Positions 10,570-23,690 of a stretch of 64,000 nucleotides of DNA are shown here, piece after piece. Each line of letters starts with the position of its first letter. The first letter of the stretch is position 1. Below the pieces are notes generated by a model. The model saw only the letters and a program-made list of their open reading frames with translations. It was not told the DNA's origin and made no database searches. The DNA is taken from NCBI RefSeq assembly GCF_000801105.2, contig NC_079512.1, positions 26,553,848 through 26,617,847 on the forward strand, written 5' to 3'. The position numbers and the translations under genes were made by a program. Source of the stretch: Raphanus sativus (taxonomy: Eukaryota > Streptophyta > Magnoliopsida > Brassicales > Brassicaceae).

Positions 10570-11700
10570 ATCATACTTGTAGCTATAAGCATATATTGGA
10601 AAGACTTGAGAGATAATAAACTTCCACCACTCACAAAACCAGATGTATCTGCCCTGTCCATCTTCAAGAGTGTTTTGCTACTGTAATACTGCATCTATGG
10701 GAATGGTGACCTTCAGCTGAAAAGCAATGGTCTTTGACACTTTGTTGAGAATGTTCTTCAAAGACCTGAAAATAAAAATTCAGAAAAGAGGGTTAACGAG
10801 ATTTGCATGAGAAGCTACCTAAGACAGAGACCAAGTACCCAGACTAAATGACTTGTTCGATGAAAATTGCAGCCTTGACTAAGTAAAGATGAGATGCACA
10901 ATGGTACTTAATGTCTAATGATATCATGTGCTCTCATTCGTCTTCCCTAAAAATCAGAAAGAAAAAAAAAAAAAAAGTGAAAACCAAATGAGAAAGGCAT
11001 CAAAGGCTCCAAAGTCAACTCCCTTTTTCTTTTTCTAATAAAATACTTGATTAGAAACATGATTGAAGATCCAACACACAAGATCCAAAAATCTGAGGAA
11101 AGATTTGTTTTCAGAGGGTTGATTTGGAAGATTGATTATTGGATGCAGGAGGAAAACAATTAGTAATACTCATGCTAGTATCAGCAAAGTTTCTGAGATA
11201 CAATACAGCCAAAACATTCTGATTCATGAACTCTGACCAAGCAAATGAATGAACTAGTGAAATCACATATAACAAAATAGATCAGAAAGAATGATAGACC
11301 TGGTGGGGGATCTGAGACTTGGCCTCCAGATATAATAGACTCAAAAAGGAGAATACTAGAAGAAAGAAGAAAGAAGAGCCAATAAAAATTCAAGAAACAG
11401 CCAAACAGGTGTCTCGTATAAACAAGAAACTAAGAGATTATTGGCGCACACAAATATGATAGTGTAAGAATATCATCTTACCGTCGATGACGAGTCAAGT
11501 CCTTTTTCTTGGGACTTGAAATACCTGAACTACCCCCAGCCCCTGTCAGAAAGAAGGGCTCTGATTGGCTGGCCCATCCTTGTGCAGAAAACAGAGAAAC
11601 ACGAACACAGGTGGATAAAACAGAGGACATGTCTGCTTGATTAATAGTCAGAATTGTTTGCACTGCTCTCTGTTTCTAGTTTTCCCGACCACTTTGACAT
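10570..11700 (-). other. 5' leader and leader intron of the HGGGKRC-repeat gene
   Basis: The coding exon extends upstream to an acceptor at about 10766. A donor (gtaaga, reading minus) lies at 11481, and a GC-richer first leader exon runs to about 11700. The resulting ~715 bp leader intron is inferred from splice-site context only. Short reading frames inside it are not conserved-looking. Confidence 0.5.
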
Positions 11701-12041
11701 GGTGCTGGTCGTGCTGGATACACGTCTGCCTGGTTTCCCTATATTTATCTTCCCTTTTTTGTATGGTAATTTGAAGTATTTATATAGTTATTTTGCTTCT
11801 AATCAAGATAATAACATGAATTGGACTCTACTATCTACTGTACATTATGTGATTAACATAATGTAATCAATCATTCTGGAAACCTGTAACATATATTAAC
11901 ATCAAAGAGTCGTGTAAAAGTCTAATGACAAGTACATAATCGTGATCAGAGTGTTTTCATTTGAAGAATCAAACACTCAAAAATTGTCTTATTCGACTGG
12001 AAGAATAATTCTATAATACGAGTATATGATAAATAAGCCAA

Positions 12042-12874
12042 TTACGCTTCTGGCTTCTTGGGTTTGGCATCATCCAAAACACCAACAAGGCATTTCTCAA
12101 GCAAGATATCGTAACTGACCCAAGCGTGGTACTTGTTGAACAAGAACGTACCGTCTCTTCCCACGGCTTTCATCAGCATATCCACGCCTCCGGGATGAAA
12201 ATTCATATAAGGCGATATGTTGTACACGCGGCCTTTCAAAACAGTCCACATCGAGTCTCCTCCTGACTTGTTGTGCTTCTTAACTTCATCCATCGATATA
12301 AGCCTCCTGTTCGACTCTCCCTTCAGGCCTGACCAACCAACCAACCAACAAACATCATCAAAATGCATTTAGGGAAGGAAGACAAAGCGTTGTTTTTTTT
12401 TTTTGGTTAACCTGCGAGATCGGGATGCGTTCGTGTGAGTTTGAGCCAATCCATTTGGCTGTAACCTTTTTCGAATGGGACTTTTGTACGAGTTATAGGC
12501 TTTCTAGCTTTGAGAATCTCAGATGATGATGATTCATTGGACGGTTTCGAAGAGGAAGAGTCAGTAACGGTGAAAGACAAAGAACCAACTGTCTTTTCCT
12601 CAGGAGAAACTTGGTTCAGAGACTTGGTTTGAGGAGGATGTAATCCATCTTTAAGGGCAATGCCGTCTACTCGTGATGCAAGATCTTTTGCCTCTACAGA
12701 AACTTCACTATCATCTGGTGGCGCAACCTTTAAAACAGAGCAAAACCAAAGAACCAAAACATCATAAAAGTCTTCAACTCTCTATGTTTTATATAACCAA
12801 TGAGATTTTCTTAAGAAATTGAGTGCAAAACTCACCCTTGAGAATGTGAAATCATCATCCTTATTAGTATCCAT
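12042..12874 (-). CDS. RLF: Cytochrome b5-like heme-binding protein RLF
   Basis: Three coding exons (12836-12874, 12412-12727, 12042-12328) join in frame to 213 residues, near the ~211 of Arabidopsis RLF (reduced lateral root formation, AT5G09680), a cytosolic cytochrome b5-like protein needed for lateral root initiation. The N-terminal half is acidic and Ser rich and probably disordered. A conserved [16 protein letters not shown] segment precedes the heme domain, which has the first axial ligand in NFHPGG and the second in FNKYHAWV. It lacks the C-terminal membrane anchor of classical cytochrome b5. A non-coding leader exon lies near 13297-13400, separated by an intron (12883-13296). Confidence 0.93.
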
Positions 12875-13655
12875 CTCGAGAGCTGAAAAAAAAAACAGAG
12901 CTTTGAGCTACAATTTTTAGAAGAGTTGGTATCAGTTGGATTGTAAAGACCTCAAGGCTCTCTGGAGTAACGAAAGATCTAAACAAGGGACTCATCAAAA
13001 AAAATCACATAACAAAAGACTTCATTGACGAAAGATATATATAAAAACAGAGTCTAAAGATGCCGACTTTAGATATTATTGACCAAAATGTATTTAGCTT
13101 AATACACACACAAGTCTCTTAAAAAAAAAAACAGAATGGAAAAAAATTGAAGAAGAGTTAGAACACCAGAAGAGTTTTTTTTAGAAACCAATCATGCAAC
13201 ACCCGTTCATGATTTCATATCAACCAATCGTTAGAACCCCAGAAGAAGAAGAAGAACAAAACAAAGGTGAGCAATAGTGAAAATAGAATTAAATACCTGG
13301 TGGATCCGAGAGATTATAAAATCTGTTTGGGCTCCTGGTGAAAATAGAATCGAAGGAGAAAAAAAAAAAGAAAGAGCGAAGTGAGAGAGGAGGGATCTAT
13401 TGACATTGGACGGACGACGAGTCATGTTCTTCCCTGGCGGCTGGACCAAAATCGAACCGGTTTAATTCGGTATTTCAGGTAAGCTATTCAATTGAGTCGG
13501 GACTCATTTCTTCAATTCGGTTAAGGATTACATAAAAGCTGTTAAAATTGGTTCGTGCTGGTTCCATTGGCCCGGTTAAGAAATAACACTAGTTACATTT
13601 CGGTCTAGTGCGATTTGACTTCCGTTTAATAACTTATTAAACCTTCAGTTCACAC

Positions 13656-14444
13656 CAGTGTTATTAAACCCGGACCGAACCGGCGGTCGGACCAGGTTCA
13701 ACCACGAACCGGACACAAATGTGGGTTGGGTTAATGCCAAAACCCAACTATAATTAAACCGGTTAAAAATTCCTATCGAACCGTTAAAAACCCGTGAACC
13801 GGCGACCCAACGGACCGGCTAAACTTTGGTTCTTGTATTAAACCAAAAATTTATTAATAAAACAATTAAAATTTCCTTTTAAAATAAAAATAGAATTCAG
13901 ATTAATAAAGTAAAGCCATCTCATATTTTTCTCTTGAGTCTTTGACGTCTATGCAAGACTGCAACTCAAAAGGTATCTATTTCTCAAGATATTGTTTTTG
14001 TTTCGAAGATTTTAAAAATTGAAAACTTAGATTTGAAGAACTCAATCATGGTATAATTTTTAATTTTATTTCATAATATAAAATTTTAACTAATGTGCTA
14101 TAAACTTTGTAAAGGTGATGAAGATTTGGAGTGCCAAAAACCCGGAAAATAAATTTTAAATATGTTTTTTCTATTGATTTGAGATTTGGACTATTACATT
14201 GTTCTATTACTTTTATTACATTTTTAGTTTGTTACTTTTTAAAAATTTCTAAATATTATGGTTATTGAAATATTTTATTTGATATGATCTTTATCTTTGT
14301 AAGAATATACATATTCAAAATATCATTAAATTTAGTTTAGTCTAATCAAACCCGGATCGAACCGGATCAAACCTGGTCGAACCACATTGACCCATGACCA
14401 AAAAAAAATCCGGTTCGTTTGCCGGTCCAGTTTTAACAACACTG
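13656..14444. mobile_element. hAT-type non-autonomous element with 8-bp TSD
   Basis: A 789-bp element. The left end CAGTGTTATTAAACCCGGAC and the reverse complement of the right end, CAGTGTTGTTAAAACTGGAC, form inverted repeats. It is flanked on both sides by the perfect 8-bp direct repeat GTTCACAC (13648-13655 and 14445-14452), the hallmark of hAT insertion. The subterminal regions are rich in accgg/cggtt motifs; the core is AT-rich with no transposase. It lies between RLF and MRS2-7. Confidence 0.9.
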
Positions 14445-14792
14445 GTTCACACCAATGTGGAATGCGGTGCGGTCTGGGCCGTCAAAGCTTTACCACGACA
14501 AGGATTCATGTGTGTCGGAAGAAGCTCCAAGCTTCATCATAAAGTTGTAATGTCTTCTGGATCAGTGAGTATGAAGTTTCTGTATAAAGACTATAACTAT
14601 ATCGAAAATATCAACATGTACATAACGTAACACTAGTTTATTCATCCTAGTGTAATGTATGTCAAACCCTTACAAATTCATACGCTGTGGATTGTTTATC
14701 ATGAAACCATGGGCCCGCCTAATCGTTCATCGTACATGTCATAATAGTGAACTGTTACACATCATGCATTTATAATCAAAGTCTTATCACGA

Positions 14793-16943
14793 TCAACCCT
14801 GTTTATTTTCCTTGGACCACCAAGATCCCACAAGCCCTTTGAACCGAGCGTACGACAGTACAATCACAAACAAGACTGCGCAAAATGTCCCTGTGAGGCC
14901 CACCACCTACCATGAATGGGAACAAAAAAACATATGAACATATATAAAGTCTTTGCGCCATTCTTTCTGAAAATTTGTTACTTACCCATTTGAAAACATA
15001 TCCATGTTCGTCGTTCCATGTGTAGGGAATGTTCATGCCAAATATTCCCGCGATCATAGAGTACATTGATATGCAGACAGTTCCAGAGCTTAACATAAGC
15101 TCTAGCTGCAGATATTACGGGTTCAATTTAGCAACATAAAAAGGCTCAATATCAGTTCAACTATATTCACTAACTTGAATGAGTTGATTTCGATGATTGT
15201 CTAGCTGCAAAAAAGAAAAAAAAACCGTTATATATAGTTTACATTAGCCAGTGAGAAGAGATTACATTTTAGTAACTTTCTTAGGTAAATAGTATTTGCA
15301 CTTCGGTTACCTGGATGTTAATGTAATCCTCTGTGTCATCAATATACTCGCGTAGCTGCATCATGTTGATCAGTTATACTTTCTGAGTCAGAGATGTACA
15401 AAAAGCTTCACAACTATTATTAAAACAAGAGAGGCAAGAAGAACAAGATGAGATACAATACCGCGGTTAATTTGTTCAAAGTGCTGTCGATTTGCATGAA
15501 GTAAGCCTGTTAAAACAAATATCAAATTAATGATTGTTTTATGTAGCTGAAAGCAGATATGTAGACATGCACCATTCATGCAACAAACAAACCTCGAGCA
15601 ACATTTCAACTTCTTCAACATCATTTTCATCGTTCCCACTAACCGAGACTAAACTCATTCTACTTGCTCTTGAAATCTTGGAACCTATTGTTGGTGACGT
15701 AGGATACCAGAGGGGTTCATCAGAAACACTAATCGATGAAGATAAACCAGCAAGCTTCCTTGTAAGATAGATATCAGCCATATCATCGTCATCATCCAAC
15801 AACTGTTCCAGCTCATCCCTTACCTACAATACAAACAAGTGACGCTGGAGCTTTTAATTCTTCACTTATCTAGTTTCAAATACTCATAATCATAAACATA
15901 GACTCTGTTGCCTAGTGAGATACCTTTTGGACTCGAGCTGTCAATCGTGTCATTGCACTCTTCAATTTACGAACCCTTTCCAAGTTACGGCTACTTATCT
16001 ACAAAACGAAAATAATGGTCAGATGTATAGTTAGAAAACAGATCAGTGAGGGCAATAAATAACCACTAAGAAGTAAGAAGTTACATATACCTTCAAGGTT
16101 AGTTCATCCAAAGCAGGATAAGCAGAAGTCTCTAGCTCTGTTGTCCTTGCAGCTAGTAAGCTGCAAATAGCTTCCAAAGCCACCTCTAGCGCCCGAAACT
16201 CAAACGGGGATTCTAAACAGTAACAACAATCATACATTTCAAATTCCACATGTAGTAACAACTGACAAAAGAGTGAGTGAAGTGGGTCTCTTATGTAGGA
16301 GGCATCAAAAGAAAAGATGAAGAATACCATCTTCTTCACCAGCTTCAGCATCTCCTTGAACAACAGGTAAGCGTCTCTGAAACTCCTCCAAGGCGGGTAT
16401 AAGATTTTCATCTGACGACTCCCGAACCAGAACCTGTATCGTTTAAAAAACAAAAGTAAGGATATGTACTTTAGAAGACCACCCAAACAGTAATGTTTGT
16501 GTCCAAAATATTGCTACAAGGCAATAAGAAAGAAGTCAAACGTAAAAAAAAAAAAAAGTCAAAGGTAGGCCACTGACCTCTTGAGCAGTGATAATGGCCT
16601 TGATATGCTGCACCGGACCCAGAAACAAAACATATGAATCATAAGACTAACTAAAAAGCAGAGGAGAAAACAAGAAGTTGCCAAGACCAACCTCTAAGTT
16701 AAGAACAATGGCTCTCTCTCGACCAAGAATAGCAGACGGGTAAGAAAGATTCGGATCCAGGATCCGGAGATCGCGAGCGTGGATCTGGACACGGTGCATA
16801 ATGGCGTATTTGTCTTCGTCAAGCACCGTTCTTTGCCCCGTCGCGTCTATGGATATCCAACTCCGAGATGACTTAGTCGTCTTCCTCTTCACCGTGACAG
16901 CTGTCGACGGATCCACCGGAACCAATCCTCCGTCGGGCGACAT
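14793..16943 (-). CDS. MGT7: CorA/MRS2-type magnesium transporter MRS2-7 (MGT7)
   Basis: Eleven exons (16692-16943, 16578-16607, 16328-16433, 16091-16212, 15924-15998, 15593-15823, 15462-15506, 15311-15355, 15175-15204, 14986-15105, 14793-14906) join in frame to 389 residues, against about 386 in Arabidopsis MRS2-7 (AT5G09690). It mediates Mg2+ flux; the root-expressed Arabidopsis protein is placed in the ER. The long cytosolic N-terminal domain is followed by a coiled region and two C-terminal membrane segments. The first ends in the diagnostic GMN motif ([10 protein letters not shown]) and the second is [18 protein letters not shown]. The start is the Met of [10 protein letters not shown]; an upstream in-frame Met (16994) precedes a poorly conserved leader. 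All introns are GT-AG. Confidence 0.94.
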
Positions 16944-17236
16944 CTCTGATTCAACTCCTAAAAAGTCAACGCTAAAAATGATAACCAACAGCAAAAGGCA
17001 CCGAGTCTAATAAAAGTAGACTAGGATAAAAATTGCGCGGGATGAGCTTAAAATTATAATGTGAAAAATATAAAAAATTTCTATAAATATAGTGTGTAAT
17101 ATATAAGAATGATAAATTGACAATATTTAAAATGCATCATAAAGTACAGGTTCGTTATTAAATAAGTGTGTATATATATATTCGACTATTGTATAAAAGC
17201 ACTATCGATTTTCCGATTTTTTTTTAAAGTATAGTA

Positions 17237-17484
17237 CTCCCTCTGTTTTTTAAAGATACATATTCTAGACTTTTCACATATATTAAGAAATCACATTAAA
17301 AATGTATTGATTTTTGTGAATAACAATTTTCCATAATCTTTAACCAATAAAAATCCAATAAACACAATTAATTTTCTTGAAGTTAACAGATTTTTATTAA
17401 ATAATACATTGAAAAAAGTAAAAAATGTATCTTTTTAAAACAAATTTTTTTCCTAAAACATGGATCTTTAAAAAACAGAGGGAG
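17237..17484. mobile_element. Stowaway-like MITE
   Basis: 248 bp with inverted ends CTCCCTCTGTTTTTTAAAGAT at the left and its complement at the right, flanked by TA on both sides. These are the Stowaway (Tc1/Mariner MITE) signatures. No coding capacity. Confidence 0.85.
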
Positions 17485-19407
17485 TATGATTTTAGCTATA
17501 TATATATATAGTATGATTTTTTTTTAAACAAGATGAATGATCATTTTCAATCAAATATAATGGTATTTTAGTGAATAACTTCATTTATGGGGTGACTACA
17601 ATAAATGAAAATTCTAAAAAGGTATGAATTATTTTAAAATTGACTTGAAGTTTTGACTCATATTTGCAAAAAAAAAAAAACTCATTAATAAATTGGTTTA
17701 TATCATATATTTCATATTTTGATGAATTAATTAAAAAATTGATTTATTATTTCAATATGTCTTAACTAAAATTAAAAATACTAAAATTCATGCATTTAGA
17801 TATATAAACATATTCAAATAAAAACTCTTGTATACAATTGGAAATAAATAAAATTTATTTTCTAGAGCTTAAATTTAACGAAAACTAAAAATATTATATG
17901 CCAAAAGAAATATAACTTACAATGAATATTGATATTTATACTGAAAACCCTAATTTAAAAAAATATTAAAATTCAAATTTTACTTTAAATAAAAATATAT
18001 TTTAGAAAAATCATTACCACTACATATAGTTTGCAAGTATAATATCCAATTTATGAAGAAAATCAATACAACATCTTTTTCCAAAATTATATTAATTAAT
18101 TTTTTTTTGTAAACTGGCTTTAATTAATTTGAAAAATTGCAGTCAAGATATATATGCTTAGAATTGCGTAATTGCCTAGACTAACGTTATTTAATTGATG
18201 GAAACTTGAAAGCTAATACCACGTTGAAATCAATTATTTGGTCATTTTAAGAAATGATTAGGGGCTTCATATTGTATATTGCATCGTGTTTTTCTTCTTC
18301 CAAGTTTTTTGTAGAATCAATTTCTAATTGCATCGTAGGTATATCATATTGTATATTGTATAGTAATTTAAATTGAGGTTATCCAAAATTTGTGATTTTC
18401 GATGATTTTTTAAATGTTCATACTAATAGTTTGTGAATTCTCTAATGTTTTCGAGAAAATGAGACAATATGGTTGTGATCCTATGTCAATAATATGCAAT
18501 GTCGACTGTTCGTCGAATTTGACTTTTTTCCTAACACATTAGTTAGGTATAGGCACAACAATCTCAGTTTTAATATTTTCTGTAACACTAATATTCATTC
18601 TATTTTATTTGGCAGACTTTAAATTGGTGAATATTTTATCAAAAGCTGAATGGGTCAAACGAGATCATCATAATATCCATTCGAATGGAGTGTTTCAAAT
18701 CATATATATATGGATATAAATGTTTTTAATATAAATTGTACCAATGACACTAATTATAATTATTCTAGTTAAGAAATCTATATATTATGAAAAGAGAAGT
18801 ACAAAATAGAAATACTCCTCAGTTTTACTATTTATTTACATTAGAATGTCAATAAAATATTTATTGAACCTATATTTAAGTATGCTTGTTTTTTTCTAAT
18901 TTAATTAATAAATTTAAACATTTCACGGATTTTCCTAATTTAAATAACATATTTTCTTAATCAAATCTTAACTAAAACGATTTTCTAATATATTTCTTAT
19001 CAACATATTAAATATTTTTAATATCTATTAGTAATAAATAATAAAATAAAAATACACATCATAATAAATTTATATAACATATATATAGAATATAAAATAT
19101 AAAATAATTTATTGATATATTTTTAGTATAATGCTTTCATAATATAAGTTCAATTTGTTATAAATATATGATTTGTTTATATGATATATTTTGATATAAT
19201 AGACAATTAAAATCATAAAATATAATTATTTTAAAGTAATAACTAAAGATCTTTAATATAAACAGCCCAAGTTTACTTATTTTCATTACAATATTTTTTT
19301 CATTACAATATTTACTTATTTAAAGATAGAATGAGACAGCCCAAGTTTACTTATTTTCATTACAATATTTTTTTAAGTCCAGATTTTTAATAATATAAAA
19401 AACAGAA
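17485..19407. other. AT-rich intergenic DNA, possible Helitron 5' end
   Basis: Very AT-rich with no convincing exon. At 18777 the sequence TCTATATATTATGAAAAGAG resembles a Helitron 5' end on the plus strand, but no matching CTAG end with a hairpin was found downstream. Near 19263-19378 the phrase cagcccaagtttacttattt occurs twice, with a partial third copy of the following segment. Confidence 0.35.
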
Positions 19408-19608
19408 TCATCGCATCAGATCATAACGTTCAACGAATGTTGAATGTTTCAAACTTCCGACATGCAGAAGATGCTCTTCCAAAGCGATCTTCATCTTCCC
19501 TGTTTCATCAACCACACTCAGATCCTTATACACATCCACCTTAAACCTAACCACCGCCTCTTCACTCTTCCCCATCGAGTAACGGTCACAAGTTCTTTCT
19601 GTTTTCAT
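19408..19608 (-). pseudogene. Relic of BXL3-type beta-xylosidase C-terminus
   Basis: A 66-codon open stretch contains [20 protein letters not shown] and later [11 protein letters not shown]. This is the pattern of the C-terminal fibronectin-III-like domain of family 3 plant beta-xylosidases (BXL). No catalytic domain, introns or other exons are visible around it. The position between MRS2-7 and HEC3 is where Arabidopsis carries BXL3 (AT5G09730), so I read it as the last remnant of the syntenic gene. Identification is from recognition of a short segment. Confidence 0.65.
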
Positions 19609-21495
19609 CGGACATTATGACTAGCACCACCGATATTTTCGCATATGAAATAAAATACTACTAAGTGTTTATCTGCAAATTTGTGAATATAAATATTGTA
19701 TGAAAATATATGTTATGTTATGCATACAATGTCATAAATTTTGAATAATAATTAGAAACATTATCAAATAATTTGAAAATTATTCATAAACTTCACATAA
19801 ATTTGATGTAAAAATAACTAATGAATATTTAGAAATAAAATGATTGTGGAATTAAATATTTAATTATCACATTAACTTCTGTAACACATATTATGCATTT
19901 TCTTTGGCATCTTCTTATTTTTTGTTATCATTTCTTTCTTTTTATTAATTTTTTCTAATGTTTTCCTAATTGTTTACATATTTTTTGCTAAATATTAATT
20001 TCTCTCTCTAAATAGTAATGATGAACTAAAAATCTATCTTAGAATTATCTCCTATCATAACATTACATTATTCACTATATTATTTTACTTAAATGCAAAA
20101 CATTTATTTAGATCAAGGTTATCACATATGTTCTGTTAAATATAATCCCTTCAAAGATTAATTGTTTATAAATCATATATGGAATTGATCAAACATTATT
20201 ACACTTTCTATAATTTTGAAAATTAGCTACCATTAATTATTTATAATATCATTTAGGTTATTTGACAAGTGATAATAATTAGTTTAGACTTAATTTTTAT
20301 TTAATATTTAATTAAAATAATTAAAAATTATAAAAGTTTTTTTCATCATATTATGTAGTTTATAAATATAAAAAATAATCAAGCGTTATTATTTTTTATA
20401 TAATTTCAACAATTAGTTACTGTAAATCATTATTCTTATTTGGTAAGTGATAGTTCTGGATTTATTTTTTATTTTAAATATAAACTAAAATAAATAAAAT
20501 TAAAAATTATCGACCAAACAAACTATAATAATTTTCTTAAGAAATTACAAATGATCAATATGTCAACAAATGTCACTTAAGTGACTTCTCGTTTAATATA
20601 TAGGAAAATTTTTATTTTTATAAATGTTTTGTCAACTCATATAAATAATTTAACATTAAGATATAATAATTGTGTATGCCGTGATAGATAATTTTATAAG
20701 TGTTTTAATTTTTTAATAAATGACTTATAAGACATATATTGATGTTATAAAACATTAATAGTTATCATAATTCTTTATTTTCGAATATAATGTTTTTTAT
20801 AAGAATATGAAATCAATATATCTATTTCTATAAATTGTGTTCTACTAATTATTTTATGTAGTAAGTAAATGTAAAAATAATTAATCAAACATTATTATAC
20901 TTTCTATAATTTTGACAATTAGTTACCATAAATTATTATTTCTAATATCATTTAGACTATTTGGTAAGCAATATTAGTTAGTTGTATAATTATCTTTTAT
21001 TTTATAACTAATTAAAATAATTAAAATTTGAATATTCTTCAACCAATCAAATTATAAAAAAATTTCTTAAACTCTCTATATGATTGACGAATATAATGTT
21101 TTACATAAGAATATGAAATCAATATATCTATTTCTATAAATTGTGTTTTACTAATTATTTTATCTAGTAAATAAATGTAAAAAGAATTAATCAAACATTA
21201 TTACACTTTCTATAATTTTGACAATTAGTTGTAGAATTATTCTTATTTTATATCTAATTAAAATAGTTAAAATTGAATATTCTTCAACCAATTAAATTAT
21301 AATATTTTTCTCAAACTCTCTATATGATTGATACCTAATCAAAAATTAATTGACTTCTATTTAATACATAGGAGGATATAAACTAAAATAAAAATTTAGT
21401 TTATAAAATTTAATAAAAATATGAGTTGAACTGTAAATATTTTTGTTCTGAACAAGATTCGAAAAAATTAAAATTCGATTTTAGTTGTGGATATA
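19609..21495. repeat. AT-rich repeat field with 3-4 diverged copies of a ~300-bp unit
   Basis: A phrase of the type aatataatgtttt...aagaatatgaaatcaatat followed by ctatttctataaattgtgtt occurs at about 20784 and again at 21086 with the same order of downstream blocks (attaatcaaacattatta, ctttctataattttgacaat). More diverged copies of the later blocks occur at 20170-20300 and 20380-20460. Sequences resembling minus-strand Helitron 5' ends (TCCTATATATTAAA type) lie at 20605 and 21373. No matching 3' end was identified. Confidence 0.45.
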
Positions 21496-21899
21496 AGAGC
21501 ACCTCCAACACTTAATAACCCAAAAGTGTATCTACACTTTTTAATATCCTCTATATATTAAAAGGGATGCATTGTCATTAAATGTTTTCACATTGTCTTT
21601 GACACGTGGCAATTTCTGAGGAGTTTGAAATTAATTACGCTGACGTGTCGGCTCGGTAAAGCTTCTCACAAGAATTCGATTTCGTTTAAGAAAATAAGTT
21701 TTCTAATCTGGTTAAAATAAACACAAGTACGTTGTATCATTTTTCTTCTTACCGATGGATGTGAACTGAAGATAATTACGTCAATAGAAGCCAACTGTTG
21801 GTTAGCAAATTAATATGTTCATAACTATAAAGTTTTAATCATGATCTACTTCAAAAAAATGAGACATTTGTGGTGAAAAAACAGAGGAGAGGAGAAAAT

Positions 21900-22490
21900 T
21901 TGCTTCATCTACGGTTTACAAGAAAGAAGCAAACTACCTCGACAAGAGAGCTTTCTACAACCTCAAGGAATCCTTCCAAGTGTAACCTCATGCGAGAGGC
22001 ACAAACTATCTGAAGCGTTCAAGATTCATGATAGCTGCATGGAGGCTATTTCCATGAATGCATGTAGGGAGCAATTAGTATCAGGTTTACCGTTCATCAG
22101 AGGAGCTCGAAGGGAGAGATTGTCTCGAGGCGTGGATCGAACATCTCTCTGCTCTTGGTATTAATAACTGCACAAGAGTTGGTCCGTGACGGCGAGAACA
22201 GGTGTCCGGTCCGAGAGTATCATTGCTTCTCTGGTGCATTACTCTCAAGAATCACTAAAGAGTGTTCTTGATAGATCTGTCAGAAGAAGATGGAGATTGT
22301 TGAAGCCAATGTAACTCATTTCCCGAGTAACGGGAGAGGATTAATCATCCCTCTCAGTTTCCTTCTTGGAATGTTAAAGATCAGAATTACATTAGATATA
22401 AAGATCTGCCTGAGCTAGAACGTAGAATAGGTCAACAGCTAGAGAGCGTGAGACTTGATGATCTGCTTATACCTTCCAATAAAATTACAG
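21900..22490 (+). pseudogene. NPH3/RPT2-domain gene fragment (captured)
   Basis: Frameshifted coding remnants carry landmarks of the plant NPH3 domain: CMEAISMNACREQL, then WIEHLSALGI, then IPLSFLLGMLKIRITLDIKI and, in a different frame, ELERRIGQQLESVRLDDLLI. NPH3/RPT2 proteins are BTB-type adaptors in phototropism and auxin transport. At least three frame changes and internal stops exclude function. The base composition is much richer in GC than the surrounding Helitron, as expected for a captured host gene piece. The donor gene was not identified. Confidence 0.65.
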
Positions 22491-23624
22491 TGATCCAATA
22501 GATGGCTCCTAAACTTTCATGTATTTTACCCTACTCGAATCTGAACAATCTGAACATCCCAAGAACTACTCGAATCATGTATTTTATATGCATGAACCTT
22601 TGCAAATAAGCATTGAGCAATAGATGGCTCCTAAACTTTCACATAGCTAATTTTGGCAAACACCTGTTCTTTCAAGTTTGCAAATAATATTTAGTTTTAT
22701 AGTTTTGTAAACCAATGTGAGTTATATGGACTTCCATCTCAAAGCTTTATAGACCACTCATTAAAAATTATAAAGATATGAGTTCACTGTGATAATCCAT
22801 GTCAGAAATCTGTTTGGAAAGACATTCAAAACTAAATAGCCCATATATATTTTTACTTAGTTTGACATCCAAATTCAACCCTGCGTGCAGTTTCCATGTA
22901 GCTAGAAACACTTAAATCATTGTTGCAATTTACGTTCTTTCGTGTCTATGATGGTGCATATTGAAAGAAACATGTTCTGTTTTTTTTTTTGAAAAAATCA
23001 TGTTCTGTTTTTCCTAAATTAGTTGGAAAAGTTTCTTTGAAATCAGTCTTTCCATATGTCTATATACAATATATTCTTATTGCATATATTTTGCTTTTAA
23101 AATTTATCATTTTGTTATTATAAGACGCGTTTCAAAAATATTTCTATTATATATGGACACGATCTAAATGTTTAAGTTATATGATGCTAGGAGAAGTGTC
23201 CACACTTTTAATATAGTAAAATATTTTTGGCAAACCTTAAATATACGACTCATAAATATCATTTACATTTACTCATTTTCAAAAAATAAAAATAAATATT
23301 ATTTACTATGATGTACCTATACAATACCATACAATAAATGATTCAAAGATTATCACTTTTGTCAGTCTTAAAACATCGATAACATCTATGATTTTTAGCC
23401 CTCCTTTATGGTTGCTTTTCACCCCTGTTTCTACTTTGAAACCATTTAAATCTCAAAGGAAAGTCAATTTCCAGATCATTTGTTTGGAAAGCAGTATTCA
23501 GATGTCGGTGGACTAACAATAGAGAGGGTCTTCATCGACGTTAACATGAATAAATAATGTATACATATGATTATAAACTTTTATTTCATTATCTTCTAAC
23601 GGTTTTCTTATCTCATTTCAACAG

Positions 23625-23690
23625 GGAGTAAAGATTCATGCAAAGGTTAAAAAAGATTTGGTCGATCAGTTTAATCCTGAAATAGACTAA
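23625..23690 (+). pseudogene. RPA1-like (OB-fold) fragment
   Basis: After an acceptor-like acag at 23621-23624 the frame reads GVKIHAKVKKDLVDQFNPE. This matches the pattern of the first OB domain of plant RPA1-like proteins that are often carried by Helitrons (value-for-DNA 'IHA.VKK.L...F'). An exon-like stretch precedes it at 23460-23550. Only a short fragment is present, so the assignment is tentative. Confidence 0.5.

Noticed and set aside
14803..15096. 97-codon ORF reading [10 protein letters not shown]...
   Set aside because: It is MRS2-7 exon 10 read through its intron into another frame; the spliced model restores the second membrane helix.
20605..21373. Complete minus-strand Helitron in the 20-21.4 kb repeat field
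   Set aside because: 5'-end-like sequences lack the preceding A and no hairpin plus CTAG end was located, so it is kept only as a repeat field.
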